DNA of 64,000 nucleotides from Bacillus dicomae (GTDB taxonomy: Bacteria; Bacillota; Bacilli; Bacillales; Bacillaceae_G). Within the stretch, counting starts at the first letter, position 1, and every line of letters begins with the position of its first letter. The notes under the pieces are model-generated. The model had not been told where the DNA came from. It saw nothing but the letters and a program-made list of their open reading frames with translations, and ran no database searches. Shown here piece after piece: positions 1 to 8,427 of the stretch. Where the stretch lies: NCBI RefSeq assembly GCF_006494425.1, contig NZ_VHIV01000007.1, positions 62,001 through 126,000 of the forward strand, given 5' to 3'. The translations under genes and the position numbers were made by a program.

Positions 1-908
1 TACGCTGGAATAAACATATCTCAGTAAAACTAAACGGATTTATTAACAATCTTACCGCTCTTGAAAAAGATAAAATTCGTTCTATTACAGAATCTTATCT
101 TTTAACGAAAGAAGAAATCACACGAGATATTCATTCTCAAATTCCTGAATTATTACAGAGCTGTTCTGATCTTGTTCAAGAAGATAGTGATTTCAAATTA
201 GTTCATGAAGAATTAAATACTGCAATGAACGAACGAATTCAAAAACATGTACAACAAGTGCTTCTTCCTAAATTTACTGGGTTTATTCAAGAGTGGATTG
301 AAACAGCGCATAATGAATTTATTCAAGCCCAATCTTATTTAGATGAAATGAGTGAAACGTTTAATAAATTATATAAAGAAGAACGCATGAAACTTCCTTG
401 CGATTTCAAATTACTAGATGATTGGCATCGGGATGTCGTACGCATGACAAATAGAATTACAGTATCGAACATCAATATTTTATTACGCTTTACACCGACA
501 CAATTTTTCTTAAAGAGTGCAGGAAAACTATTTGGTAATATGCAAAAAAATCAGTCTATGCTCGCAAACAAATATAAACAATACATTGAGACGGAAGACT
601 ATACGGAAATTGCTCAAACAATCTCAAAACAATTCTTCCTTCAATTTGAAGTATTTGAAGGCGCATTAGAACGAGATATCATGATGTTCTTTAAAGATCC
701 ACTTAGTATATTGAAACAAAATGTAGAAGCCGCTCAACTTGAAATACAGGAAGACGAGCAAACATTAGCAACGTTAAGAAGCAATCCAGAAACTTATCAC
801 GATCCGTTAGCATTCTTTAAACTGCAACTATTGCAGCACAAATTCGTTTTAAGTACAAACAAAAATAATGAAGACGTCTATGAATTTAATGAGTCTCCTA
901 CGATTTAA
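1..908 (+). CDS. Partial helical protein, C-terminal part (dynamin/GTPase-associated?)
   Basis: The reading frame is open from base 3 and runs without a stop to TAA at 906-908, so the gene starts upstream of the window. The first ATG inside the window (225) has no ribosome binding site and is internal. The visible 300 residues are rich in Lys, Gln, Glu and Leu and look almost entirely helical, with no membrane segment. This resembles the C-terminal helical region of large dynamin-like GTPases of bacilli, but no GTPase motif lies inside the window, so that identity is only a guess. A bidirectional terminator and a short bcr1-like repeat follow directly. Confidence 0.6.
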   Translation, partial: RWNKHISVKLNGFINNLTALEKDKIRSITESYLLTKEEITRDIHSQIPELLQSCSDLVQEDSDFKLVHEELNTAMNERIQKHVQQVLLPKFTGFIQEWIETAHNEFIQAQSYLDEMSETFNKLYKEERMKLPCDFKLLDDWHRDVVRMTNRITVSNINILLRFTPTQFFLKSAGKLFGNMQKNQSMLANKYKQYIETEDYTEIAQTISKQFFLQFEVFEGALERDIMMFFKDPLSILKQNVEAAQLEIQEDEQTLATLRSNPETYHDPLAFFKLQLLQHKFVLSTNKNNEDVYEFNESPTI

Positions 909-909
909 C

Positions 910-966
910 ATAAAGTGAAACTTTAATCAGTGGGGGGGTCTTACTGCCCATTAAAGCGGGATAAAA
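910..966 (-). repeat. Short bcr1-like repeat, internally deleted
   Basis: Read on the minus strand it starts TTTTATCCCGC, continues GGGCAGTAAGACC and ends CACTGATTAAAGTTTCACTT. These match the two ends of the longer element at 11129-11284, but about 100 bases of the middle are missing. It lies directly after the stop codon of the partial gene. The assignment to bcr1 is from memory of the element; the similarity within the window is seen directly. Confidence 0.6.
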
Positions 967-998
967 AACCAAGCAAACTGAAATTTGCTTGGTTTTTT
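963..998. terminator. Bidirectional terminator
   Basis: A 13-bp perfect stem (AAAACCAAGCAAA and its complement) with a 6-base loop is flanked by A-run and T-run, serving the partial gene on plus and the signal peptidase on minus. Confidence 0.9.
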
Positions 999-1001
999 AC
1001 T

Positions 1002-1538
1002 TTAATTCATTATTTTCATATGTTCAAATGGATAATAAATTGCTGCTAATTCTCCTAATACATCAGCTTTATCAATAAGTCCTAAACCATTTCTACTATC
1101 TCTACTTATTAAGCGATTATCTCCCATAACAAAAACCTTATTTTTAGGAACTGTAATCGGTCCAAAGTCCTCTGTTAAATTCATAAGTTTTTTTTCAGCT
1201 TGTTTTTTATTACTTTGCAAATACGTTTCCTCTATTACTTCATGGTTCACATATAATTGATCATTTCTCACCTCAATGACATCGCCAGGCAAACCAATAA
1301 CCCGTTTCACATAAAAATTATCTGTCTTCACAACAATAATATCTTCTCTCCCATAACTTTCAAATCGTTTTGCCAACTTATTAATAATCACCTTATCTCC
1401 ATCTTGTAACGTTGGCTTCATGGACGCTCCTTTTACAGTCGTAGGAAAAAACACGAAAATTTTCGCCAAAAACACCAATAAACATGCAATTGCAATTGTT
1501 CCAAAGAATTCACGCCAACGTTTTTTCTTTTGCATCAT
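1002..1538 (-). CDS. Type I signal peptidase
   Basis: Membrane-anchored serine protease that removes signal peptides from exported preproteins on the outer face of the membrane. The 178-residue protein has one N-terminal membrane segment (about residues 13-31). The nucleophile Ser39 lies in GASMKPTL, the general base Lys78 in YVKRVIGLPGD, and the box GDNRLISRDSR is near residue 140. Length and the single anchor fit the short Gram-positive SipS/SipT class. It stands alone between two terminators. Bacilli carry several paralogues, so which Sip this is cannot be told from sequence alone. Confidence 0.95.
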   Translation of the reverse strand: MMQKKKRWREFFGTIAIACLLVFLAKIFVFFPTTVKGASMKPTLQDGDKVIINKLAKRFESYGREDIIVVKTDNFYVKRVIGLPGDVIEVRNDQLYVNHEVIEETYLQSNKKQAEKKLMNLTEDFGPITVPKNKVFVMGDNRLISRDSRNGLGLIDKADVLGELAAIYYPFEHMKIMN

Positions 1539-1683
1539 TCCACCATCTCATCAACTTTTTACTTTTATTATAAGGACTTCAACTACTTAATTTCCACAAA
1601 ATTCTGAATTTAATAATTTGAATATTACAAACTTAAAAATACTATCCTCATAAATTTTTTATTTTTATATACCATATTTTATA

Positions 1684-1743
1684 TTTACCTCACTATTTAT
1701 AGGTAGTAAAATTCTCATTTCAAAACTCGGCTGGAGCAAAATA
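1684..1743 (+). repeat. Degenerate 5' half of a bcr1-like repeat
   Basis: TTTACCTCACTATTTATAGG followed by TAGTAAAATTCTCATTTCAAAACTCGG parallels the first 60 bases of the element at 11129-11284, with substitutions. The right half is absent; the sequence runs into a terminator. It fills most of the gap between the signal peptidase and the YhhN gene. Confidence 0.45.
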
Positions 1744-1745
1744 GT

Positions 1746-1795
1746 AAAAAAGATACTCTCCCAATAGTCTATCCACTATTTAGAGAGTATCCTTT
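1746..1795 (-). terminator. Terminator of the YhhN gene
   Basis: The 9-bp arms GATACTCTC/GAGAGTATC enclose an inner AATAG/CTATT stem, and a T-run follows on the minus strand. Confidence 0.85.
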
Positions 1796-2475
1796 TATAT
1801 TCCCACATATACAATACACATTTGAGCCGCTACGTATGTAAACCAAATCCAAAGTGGTTCATACTTTAATTTGCGTCCTCCAATATCTGTCACGCCAATA
1901 ATAAAATCAGAAATCACAAATAGTAAACCACCAAAAGCTGGTATCCACCATATTCCTGTATTCTCATAGTATAAGGCGAATGCAAAGCAAGCCATTCCTC
2001 CAACCCACAATCCGTAAATTAGCGCTCCTATCGTAAACAATTTATCTTGTTTATCATTTCGAATAAAGAAGAACCATCCTATAATGAGAAAGAGTCCGTA
2101 TACGAGTAAACCAATCCAAAAACCATTCCATGAAATGCCTGTTTGCAAAAATGCTTTTACATAAAAACAATGAGCAAGAGCGAAAGTAATCATCCCTCCA
2201 ATTAACCTGTGACCAATTGGAATCAAACCTGCCATAAATAAATCTCCTACAGTTGATAACGTCATCCCTAGTGCAACCCACGTACTATACTCTACTGATG
2301 GATCTTGTAACCATATCCAAATTGCACTTGCTGTTAAAGAAAAACTAAGAATAAGACGCACTACTAAAGGTAAAGGCATATTATTTCTTGTTTTTTTTGT
2401 CTGCCCTATTGCGTACATTACACCAATTAAAAAAAGAATGATTTGTGCAATTAACACCATGTAAAGTAGATTCAT
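1795..2475 (-). CDS. YhhN/TMEM86 family membrane protein, probable lysoplasmalogenase
   Basis: Integral membrane protein of 226 residues with about seven or eight hydrophobic segments. Characteristic YhhN/TMEM86 motifs are visible: STVGDLFMAG near residue 80, FALAHCFYV near residue 100 and GGLLFVISDFIIG near residue 190, with the conserved Asp and His placed in membrane segments. Characterised family members cleave the vinyl-ether bond of lysoplasmalogens; the bacterial substrate here is unproven. It is a single-gene unit with its own terminator. A shadow frame inside it (2054-2281) is not a gene. Confidence 0.8.
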   Translation of the reverse strand: MNLLYMVLIAQIILFLIGVMYAIGQTKKTRNNMPLPLVVRLILSFSLTASAIWIWLQDPSVEYSTWVALGMTLSTVGDLFMAGLIPIGHRLIGGMITFALAHCFYVKAFLQTGISWNGFWIGLLVYGLFLIIGWFFFIRNDKQDKLFTIGALIYGLWVGGMACFAFALYYENTGIWWIPAFGGLLFVISDFIIGVTDIGGRKLKYEPLWIWFTYVAAQMCIVYVGI

Positions 2476-2547
2476 AATATGTTCTCCTCAATAAATACTT
2501 TTTGTATCTTTTTTCGTGACACCTAGTCTATTATCCTTTTTCTATAT

Positions 2548-2574
2548 AAAAAAAGAAGAACAGCACTGTTCTTC
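2548..2574 (-). terminator. Terminator of the EamA transporter gene
   Basis: GAAGAACA-gcac-TGTTCTTC hairpin followed on the minus strand by seven T residues. Confidence 0.85.
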
Positions 2575-2597
2575 CATTGTAATCGTTTTCTCGTTAT

Positions 2598-3548
2598 CTA
2601 TGCTACTTGTTTTTCTTTCTCCATTTTTTGCTTAGCTGGCACCCGATTCACCACAATAATTCCCGCAGCTACACACGCTAAACCGAATAATACAAACGAA
2701 TGAATAGCTTCGCCTAAAATCATGCTCGATAATAACACACCAAATACGGGTATAAAGAACATGTACATTGATACTTTTCCAACCTTGTTGTACTTCATAA
2801 TTGTATTCCAAATGCAAAATCCTGCTGCAGATAAGAAAGATAAGTAAATCAGCATAAGTATTGCATGTACATTAAATGTAAATGGCATGACTCCAACTTG
2901 CAAAGCACCTATACATAATAGTCCGATAGAACCAAAAATCATTTGGTATGCTGTCATATAGCCAACATCTAATGTTTTACTACCTTCTTTCGCCAATATA
3001 TTCCCATATGAATACAACATTGCTGCACTAAGAAGTAATAAACTACCGATTCCGAAATGGAATGACAAACTACCATCACTCGGTACATTTACTAAAACGA
3101 CACCACAAAATCCGATAGAGACTCCAATTATTTTTCTCATATTGAGAGCATCATCTTTATATAAAAAGTGTGCAAGTATAATTTGGAAGAATGATGATGT
3201 TCCTGAAATGATAGCTCCTTCAATACCAGAGCTATAACTCATTCCAATATAAAAACATATATATTGAAGAAATGTTTGAAATAAACCAATTTGTACTAAC
3301 TGCTTCCCCGTTCCTTTTTTAAAGTTCATATCTTTTCCTAACACTTTAAAGAAGAATAAAAGCATAACTCCAGATAAAAAGAAACGATAGCCAGCAAATA
3401 ATATTTGCTCTCCAACTTCTTGTGGCTGAATTCCAAGTTCAGCATAACTTAATTTAATAAAAGGAAATGCGCTTCCCCATAAAAAAGTTGCTACTATTGC
3501 AGCAATTAATACGCCAATCGGATGGGTAAAAAATTTCTCTGTCTTCAC
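2598..3548 (-). CDS. DMT superfamily (EamA) transporter
   Basis: A 316-residue membrane protein with ten hydrophobic segments arranged as two EamA repeats (about residues 10-155 and 165-305). The first repeat begins VATFLWGSAFPFIKLSY, a typical EamA start; the second ends in a helix with VAAGIIVVNR. Family members export metabolites or amino acids; the substrate cannot be read from sequence. The C-terminus is basic and cytoplasmic. It is divergent from the iron-exporter gene across a 271-bp region and has its own terminator. Confidence 0.85.
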   Translation of the reverse strand: MKTEKFFTHPIGVLIAAIVATFLWGSAFPFIKLSYAELGIQPQEVGEQILFAGYRFFLSGVMLLFFFKVLGKDMNFKKGTGKQLVQIGLFQTFLQYICFYIGMSYSSGIEGAIISGTSSFFQIILAHFLYKDDALNMRKIIGVSIGFCGVVLVNVPSDGSLSFHFGIGSLLLLSAAMLYSYGNILAKEGSKTLDVGYMTAYQMIFGSIGLLCIGALQVGVMPFTFNVHAILMLIYLSFLSAAGFCIWNTIMKYNKVGKVSMYMFFIPVFGVLLSSMILGEAIHSFVLFGLACVAAGIIVVNRVPAKQKMEKEKQVA

Positions 3549-3675
3549 TTGTTGTCTTCCTTTCCGATCTTTTTATGAACAATATTCATATATACCAAAG
3601 GTATTGCGAAAACACAAGTTTTCCGTTTATACTTGAAACAAAACTGTGCCATCTTATAAAAACATATGATATACT

Positions 3676-3690
3676 ATAGAATAATTATAA
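3676..3690. promoter_or_regulatory. PerR/Fur-type box upstream of pfeT
   Basis: ATAGAATAATTATAA matches the B. subtilis PerR box TTATAATNATTATAA at 12 of 14 defined positions; the ATAA end favours PerR over Fur. A TATACT hexamer (3672-3677) overlaps it as a possible -10. B. subtilis pfeT (zosA) is known to be PerR-controlled, which fits. Binding is inferred. Confidence 0.65.
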
Positions 3691-3724
3691 CATAATAACT
3701 GTTAAAAACAGATTCAACAGAAAT

Positions 3725-3749
3725 GCTGCTATCCATTATGGATGGCAGC
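3725..3749 (+). promoter_or_regulatory. Hairpin in the pfeT leader
   Basis: GCTGCTATCC-attat-GGATGGCAGC forms a 10-bp stem (one T-G pair), followed by TTTCGTCGTTTT. It lies between the PerR box and the start codon. It could be a weak attenuating terminator or an RNA-stabilising element; no known riboswitch consensus is recognisable. Confidence 0.45.
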
Positions 3750-3819
3750 TTTCGTCGTTTTATAGGGGTTTCGATTTTGATTATTTTTCTCAATAAGAAT
3801 TTGGAAGGAGCGAGTAGTA

Positions 3820-5745
3820 ATGAACTCAGAAGTAAAAACATTACAAGTACAAAAGTCTATTTCTCATCCCTCTTTATGGGATACATTAAAGAAACATTAT
3901 GAACTTATATTTGCAATCGCATCTGGTATTTTCATTTTAGCTGGTTGGTTATTTACAAAGAACGATGTAATGAATGTAGGAATTACTTGCTATATCCTTG
4001 CTTATATAGTTGGTGGATATGCAAAAGCGAAAGAAGGTATTGAAGATACCATCGAAGAGAAAGAGCTAAATGTCGAAATGCTTATGCTCTTTGCTGCTAT
4101 CGGGGCTGCAATCATTGGCTACTGGGCAGAAGGTGCAATTTTAATCTTTATCTTCGCACTAAGCGGTGCGATGGAATCTTATACATTAAGTAAAAGCCAA
4201 AAAGAAATTTCAGCGCTTCTTGATCTACAACCTGAAGAAGCATTACGTATTTCAAATGGAACCGAGGAACGTGTTCCTGTTGGACAATTACAAATTAACG
4301 ACATTATTTTAATTAAGCCAGGTGAGCGCGTTCCTGCTGATGGTACGATTCATAGCGGTGAAACAAATATCGATGAGGCAGCGATTACTGGTGAACCTAT
4401 TCCAAATGAAAAAAAACATGGTGATGAAGTATTTGCTGGTACTGTAAATTTACGCGGTGCTATCGAAGTTAAAATTACGAAGCCAAGCGATCAAACATTA
4501 TTCCAAAAGATTATCCGTCTCGTTCAAAGTGCACAAAGTGAAAAATCACCATCACAACTATTCATCGAAAAGTTTGAAGGAACATATGTAAAAGGTGTAC
4601 TACTCGTTGTTGTGCTTATGATGTTCGTCCCTCATTTCTTACTAGATTGGAGCTGGAATGAAACGTTTTATCGCGCTATGATCTTACTTGTAGTCGCATC
4701 TCCTTGTGCACTCGTTGCTGCCATTACACCAGCAACATTATCTGCAATTTCTAACGGAGCAAGAAATGGAATTCTCTTTAAAGGTGGCATACATTTAGAA
4801 CGCCTCGCTTCAGTAAAAGCAATTGCCTTTGATAAAACAGGAACATTAACGCAAGGAAAACCTACCGTAACAGATGTATATGTTCGAGAAAATATGACAG
4901 AAAAAGAAGTACTTTCTATTACAGCAGCAATTGAAAGTCACTCTACACATCCTTTAGCTGAATCTATTGTGAAGTATGCACAACATGCGTATGACATTAC
5001 ATTAAAAAAACCAGAAAATGTTGAAGATGTAACTGGTTTTGGGCTAAAAGGAATATTTGAAAGCAAAGCTTATAAAATAGGTAAAGCTGATTTTATCGGT
5101 GAAGAAACAAAGACATTTCATAATGGTATTTCTGCCTCACTTGAAAAAGAAGGTAAAACTGTCGTTTATATTAGTGATGGGGATGGCATCCTTGGACTTA
5201 TCGCTTTAAAAGATACACTTCGCCAAGAAACGATAGCTGCTATTCGCGAATTACAAAGCATCGGTGTCGAAGCAATTATGATTACTGGTGATAATGAAGA
5301 AACAGCAAAAGCAATTGCCTCTGAAAGTAATATAAAGGAATATTACGCATCATGCTTACCAGAAACAAAAGTGGAAACGATTAAAAAGCTAAAAGAAAAA
5401 TACGGGACAGTAGCAATGGTCGGAGATGGTATAAATGATGCCCCTGCACTCGCTACCGCTAGCATTGGTGTAGCGATGGGAGAAGGAACAGACGTAGCTT
5501 TAGAAACTGCAGACGTTGTACTTATGAAGAACGAGTTATCTCGACTTTCACAAGCAATCCGCTTATCAAAACGAATGAACCGTATTGTAAAGCAAAACGT
5601 AATCTTTTCACTAGCTGTAATTGCAATGCTGATTTGTTCAAACTTCATGCAATTTTTAGCTCTTCCATTTGGTGTTATCGGGCATGAAGGAAGTACGATT
5701 CTAGTCATTTTAAATGGCTTACGATTATTAAAAGGAAACAAATAA
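3820..5745 (+). CDS. pfeT: P1B-4-type metal efflux ATPase, PfeT/ZosA-like
   Basis: Heavy-metal P-type ATPase of 641 residues that pumps a divalent metal, most likely Fe(II), out of the cell. It has no N-terminal metal-binding domain. The actuator motif ITGEPIP is near residue 185, the membrane SPC motif is residues 294-296, the phosphorylated Asp338 lies in DKTGT, the hinge GDGINDAPAL is near residue 540, and HEGST (622-626) is in the last membrane region. SPC together with HEG(S/G)T defines the P1B-4 subgroup, to which B. subtilis PfeT (637 residues, formerly ZosA) and Listeria FrvA belong. A strong AAGGAG precedes the ATG. The PerR-like box upstream supports peroxide/iron control. Zn or Co transport is the alternative. 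Confidence 0.88.
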   Translation: MNSEVKTLQVQKSISHPSLWDTLKKHYELIFAIASGIFILAGWLFTKNDVMNVGITCYILAYIVGGYAKAKEGIEDTIEEKELNVEMLMLFAAIGAAIIGYWAEGAILIFIFALSGAMESYTLSKSQKEISALLDLQPEEALRISNGTEERVPVGQLQINDIILIKPGERVPADGTIHSGETNIDEAAITGEPIPNEKKHGDEVFAGTVNLRGAIEVKITKPSDQTLFQKIIRLVQSAQSEKSPSQLFIEKFEGTYVKGVLLVVVLMMFVPHFLLDWSWNETFYRAMILLVVASPCALVAAITPATLSAISNGARNGILFKGGIHLERLASVKAIAFDKTGTLTQGKPTVTDVYVRENMTEKEVLSITAAIESHSTHPLAESIVKYAQHAYDITLKKPENVEDVTGFGLKGIFESKAYKIGKADFIGEETKTFHNGISASLEKEGKTVVYISDGDGILGLIALKDTLRQETIAAIRELQSIGVEAIMITGDNEETAKAIASESNIKEYYASCLPETKVETIKKLKEKYGTVAMVGDGINDAPALATASIGVAMGEGTDVALETADVVLMKNELSRLSQAIRLSKRMNRIVKQNVIFSLAVIAMLICSNFMQFLALPFGVIGHEGSTILVILNGLRLLKGNK

Positions 5746-5774
5746 AACGGGTCCCTCTAAAGGACCCGTTTTTT
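5746..5774. terminator. Terminator after pfeT
   Basis: AACGGGTCC/GGACCCGTT stem with T-run; the A-run on the other side also serves the small minus-strand gene that ends at 5775. Confidence 0.9.
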
Positions 5775-5888
5775 CTAATGGTAGCTATTATGACCGTTCG
5801 CACTACCACTCGTTTTATGCTTTGGATGCGAACTACTCTTTTGTTTATTGTTATTTTTATTGTTGTGATTCTTTTTATTATTACTCAT
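5775..5888 (-). CDS. 37-residue Asn/Lys-rich small protein
   Basis: The peptide begins MSNNKKNHNNKNNNKQ and ends GSANGHNSYH. It is strongly basic, almost free of hydrophobic residues and likely unstructured. The start at 5888 is chosen because a GGGGGG ribosome binding site sits about eight bases upstream; a longer in-frame extension to 5999 would run into the end of yfkH and has no binding site. It could be translated from the yfkJIH transcript. Function unknown; small Asn/Lys-rich proteins of this kind are frequent in Bacillus, some in spores. Confidence 0.6.
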   Translation of the reverse strand: MSNNKKNHNNKNNNKQKSSSHPKHKTSGSANGHNSYH

Positions 5889-5928
5889 GAAATATCCCCC
5901 CTGTTCCCTATTATTATGGAACAAGAGC

Positions 5929-6798
5929 TCACTTTTCATTACGGGAATTATTGTCACCCGTCCTATAATGATGGAGTAAACCATTAATTTCACCGCCAAG
6001 TAAAATTACCCATCCAGTCAAGTAAAACCATAACATTAAAATAATAATACCACCGAGACCACCATATGTATTGGCGTAATTCGCAAACTTATCTACATAA
6101 TAAGCAAATGAGTACGATACCACAATCCATCCTACAGTAGCAAATGTTGCTCCTGAAATGACTTCTCTTCTTTTTAACTTTCGATCTGGTGCAAATGTAT
6201 ATAAAAAACTAAACAACGCAAATAGTACGAAGAAACTCGCTACTAACCGCGTAATACTCCACACGTAAGAAAAACTATCCGATAAACCAATTGCTTTAAA
6301 TACCGCTGCCCCAATGACTTGTCCAAACACTGGAACAATTAGCGCAAACACAATCATAAAAATAATTGCTAATGTAAATACAATTGATAACGCTCTCGTT
6401 TTAATAAAAGAACGTGTTTCTGTTACATCATACGCACGGTTAAAAGCATTCATAACCGCATTTACCCCGTTTGAAGCAAACCATAACATTGACAATAAAC
6501 CAAATGATAATAAACCACCATTTTGCTCATTTACAACTTTATCCACGTTTACTTCAATTAAGGACATTGCATCTTCGGGTACGTACGGTTCTAATAAATT
6601 GAGCACACTTTCTGTTTGAAGGTCAATGAATCCAAGAAGCGTAATTAAGAAAACAAGCCCAGGAAAAATCGCAAGCAAGAAGAAATAAGCGAGCTGTGCT
6701 GCCAAGCCCGCTACATCATCGCGCATCGTCCGGTCATACAAATCTTTACCAAACGAATACGTACGATTTCTTCTCACCTTTTCTAAAATTTTTCTCAT
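5929..6798 (-). CDS. yfkH: YihY/BrkB family membrane protein, YfkH-like
   Basis: A 289-residue integral membrane protein with six hydrophobic segments. The family signature is visible: GLAAQLAYFFLLAIFPGLVF (residues 31-50), NAVMNAFNRAYD near 115, and YGGLGGIIILMLWFYLTGW near 245-262. This family was once misnamed ribonuclease BN; its real role is unknown, perhaps transport or envelope function. Gene order yfkJ-yfkI-yfkH matches the B. subtilis operon. It starts seven bases after the stop of yfkI, so the two are almost certainly co-transcribed. Confidence 0.9.
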   Translation of the reverse strand: MRKILEKVRRNRTYSFGKDLYDRTMRDDVAGLAAQLAYFFLLAIFPGLVFLITLLGFIDLQTESVLNLLEPYVPEDAMSLIEVNVDKVVNEQNGGLLSFGLLSMLWFASNGVNAVMNAFNRAYDVTETRSFIKTRALSIVFTLAIIFMIVFALIVPVFGQVIGAAVFKAIGLSDSFSYVWSITRLVASFFVLFALFSFLYTFAPDRKLKRREVISGATFATVGWIVVSYSFAYYVDKFANYANTYGGLGGIIILMLWFYLTGWVILLGGEINGLLHHYRTGDNNSRNEK

Positions 6799-6804
6799 AT
6801 ATGT

Positions 6805-7320
6805 TTAAACGCTTTTCTTCTCTTCTTTATCTTGCTTCAACTCAATGTACGCTTCAGTTTTTTTTTCCTCAACATTAGAGTCTTTCATAAATAGTTCACG
6901 CGCTTCTTTCATACCGCCATCTTCAGCAACTACTGGCTCTTCTTCTGCTTTCAGTTCATCTACTTTTGGAGATACAGCTTGAATTTCAAGCGTTTCTGGT
7001 TTTTCTGCTGGCTCAACTTTTTTCTTACTAAAAATTTCTTTCGTTTCTTTTAACGTCTCTACAACAGACGGCGTTAATTTTTTAATTTCTGCTACTTTCG
7101 CTTTCACTACATTTAAATCAGCGAGTTCGCGCCCTTTATCTGTAACAGTTTGCACTTTTTCTTTGATCTTTGCATTTTCACCAATTTCAATCATCTTTGT
7201 TTTTGCTTTTTCTGCAGTATTTTTTACTTTTTCACGGTTTTCTTTCTTCAACATAGATACAGCTACACCTGCAGCTACACCAATCGCAATGTTTCGAGCA
7301 ATATTATTTTTCTTTGCCAT
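6805..7320 (-). CDS. yfkI: YtxH-like coiled protein, YfkI position
   Basis: A 171-residue protein starting MAKKNNIARNIAIGVAAGVA, a short glycine/alanine hydrophobic segment (about 8-24) like that of YtxH-type general-stress proteins. A long charged, Lys/Glu-rich helical stretch follows (25-100), then an acidic low-complexity tail. It probably anchors to the membrane by the N-terminal helix. Placed between yfkJ and yfkH, it corresponds in position to B. subtilis yfkI. Molecular function unknown. The ATG is preceded by AAAGGGTGAAGG. Confidence 0.75.
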   Translation of the reverse strand: MAKKNNIARNIAIGVAAGVAVSMLKKENREKVKNTAEKAKTKMIEIGENAKIKEKVQTVTDKGRELADLNVVKAKVAEIKKLTPSVVETLKETKEIFSKKKVEPAEKPETLEIQAVSPKVDELKAEEEPVVAEDGGMKEARELFMKDSNVEEKKTEAYIELKQDKEEKKSV

Positions 7321-7373
7321 ATTCCTTCACCCTTTCATTTCTTATGTTAGAAAGTATTTCTTTCTAAGCTTCC

Positions 7374-7838
7374 TCATATTCCTTGTTCATTTCGAATGAA
7401 AGCTAATAGCTTTGCACACCCTTCTGTTACAAGGTCATATACTTCTTGGAAATTCCCTGTATAGTAAGGGTCGGGAACGTCTGTCCAGCCACCGTCTGGA
7501 ACAAAATCGGACAGCCTACCAATATAGCCTCCAGTTTTACCTAAACTTTTTAAATCTGCTATATTCTTGTTGTCCATGGCAATAATATAATCAAACTTTG
7601 TTAAGTCTTCTTTTTCTACTTGCCTTGCTTTAATTCCTTCAAAAGTGACTGCATTTTCTTTTAAAATTTTTTGTGTTCCTTTATGTGGCGGATGGCCAAC
7701 ATGCCAATCTCCAGTTCCTGCAGAATCAATGACAATTTTCTCTTCGAGTCCCTCTTTTACGACAAGATCTCGAAAAATCGCTTCTGCCATTGGAGAACGG
7801 CAAATGTTCCCAAGACAAACAAACAATACTTGAACCAT
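7374..7838 (-). CDS. yfkJ: Low-molecular-weight protein tyrosine phosphatase, YfkJ-like
   Basis: Hydrolyses phosphotyrosine, or in some homologues phosphoarginine, on cytoplasmic proteins. The 154-residue protein carries the P-loop C(X)5RS as CLGNICRS, nucleophile Cys8 and Arg14, immediately after the first strand, and the general-acid Asp123 in DPYY. All catalytic residues are present and the length is typical. It is first in the yfkJ-yfkI-yfkH unit; the 53-base gap to yfkI shows no terminator. In B. subtilis this operon belongs to the general stress regulon; I could not find a convincing sigma-B promoter here. Confidence 0.92.
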   Translation of the reverse strand: MVQVLFVCLGNICRSPMAEAIFRDLVVKEGLEEKIVIDSAGTGDWHVGHPPHKGTQKILKENAVTFEGIKARQVEKEDLTKFDYIIAMDNKNIADLKSLGKTGGYIGRLSDFVPDGGWTDVPDPYYTGNFQEVYDLVTEGCAKLLAFIRNEQGI

Positions 7839-8012
7839 ATTTTTGTTTCTTCCCTTCTTGGTGCATTTCTTAATATATACTTATAGTATAAACAACCAAT
7901 TATTAAATATAAAGGAAATCCCTACTAATTTAATAGGATTGAAAAGATTCGTTAACGAAAATGATAAAAAATGTTAAGATAGCCTTATGTTATTTTAAAG
8001 GGGGACACTTCG

Positions 8013-8237
8013 GTGGATTTATCCGTAAAGTCAGAAGAAAACGTTGAATATATGGTCGAAGCTATTAAAGAAAAATTACGTATGGTTAATGCTGGAGCGA
8101 TGAGAGCTGCTAGCTTTAATGAAGAAATGTACGAAGACTTACGTGACATTTATGAGCATGTTATGAAACGTGAAACATTCAGCATTAGTGAAATGCAAGC
8201 TATTACAGAAGAATTAGGTACATTAATTAAAAAATAA
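8013..8237 (+). CDS. yfkK: DUF1128 protein YfkK
   Basis: A 74-residue soluble helical protein (starts [20 protein letters not shown]) of the DUF1128/YfkK family, known only from Bacillus and relatives and without known function. The start codon is GTG, fixed by AAAGGGGGA seven bases upstream. It is divergent from yfkJ, the same arrangement as in B. subtilis. A terminator follows directly. Confidence 0.88.
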
Positions 8238-8239
8238 AA

Positions 8240-8266
8240 AAGCCTCGCTTATGAGGCTCTTTTTTA
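8240..8266 (+). terminator. Terminator of yfkK
   Basis: AGCCTC-gcttat-GAGGCT hairpin followed by CTTTTTT. Confidence 0.9.
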
Positions 8267-8427
8267 TTTCCAACAAATTCATGACAACTCTTCTCTTTCC
8301 ATCAACCAACTGTAAAATATTGTACAATAGAAGTAGAACCTCATCTTAGATTTTTTCTCCATACATACTACTCACAAATAATAGCAACACTACCATTGCT
8401 AACTGTTTTTACTGGAGGTGCTTACTT

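Noticed and set aside
5775-5999. 74-codon version of the small Asn/Lys-rich protein
   Set aside because: It would overlap the end of yfkH and has no binding site; the 37-codon version has a strong one.
7150-7399. Plus-strand frames opposite yfkI
   Set aside because: Phe/Ser-rich complement of a Lys/Glu-rich gene; no binding site.
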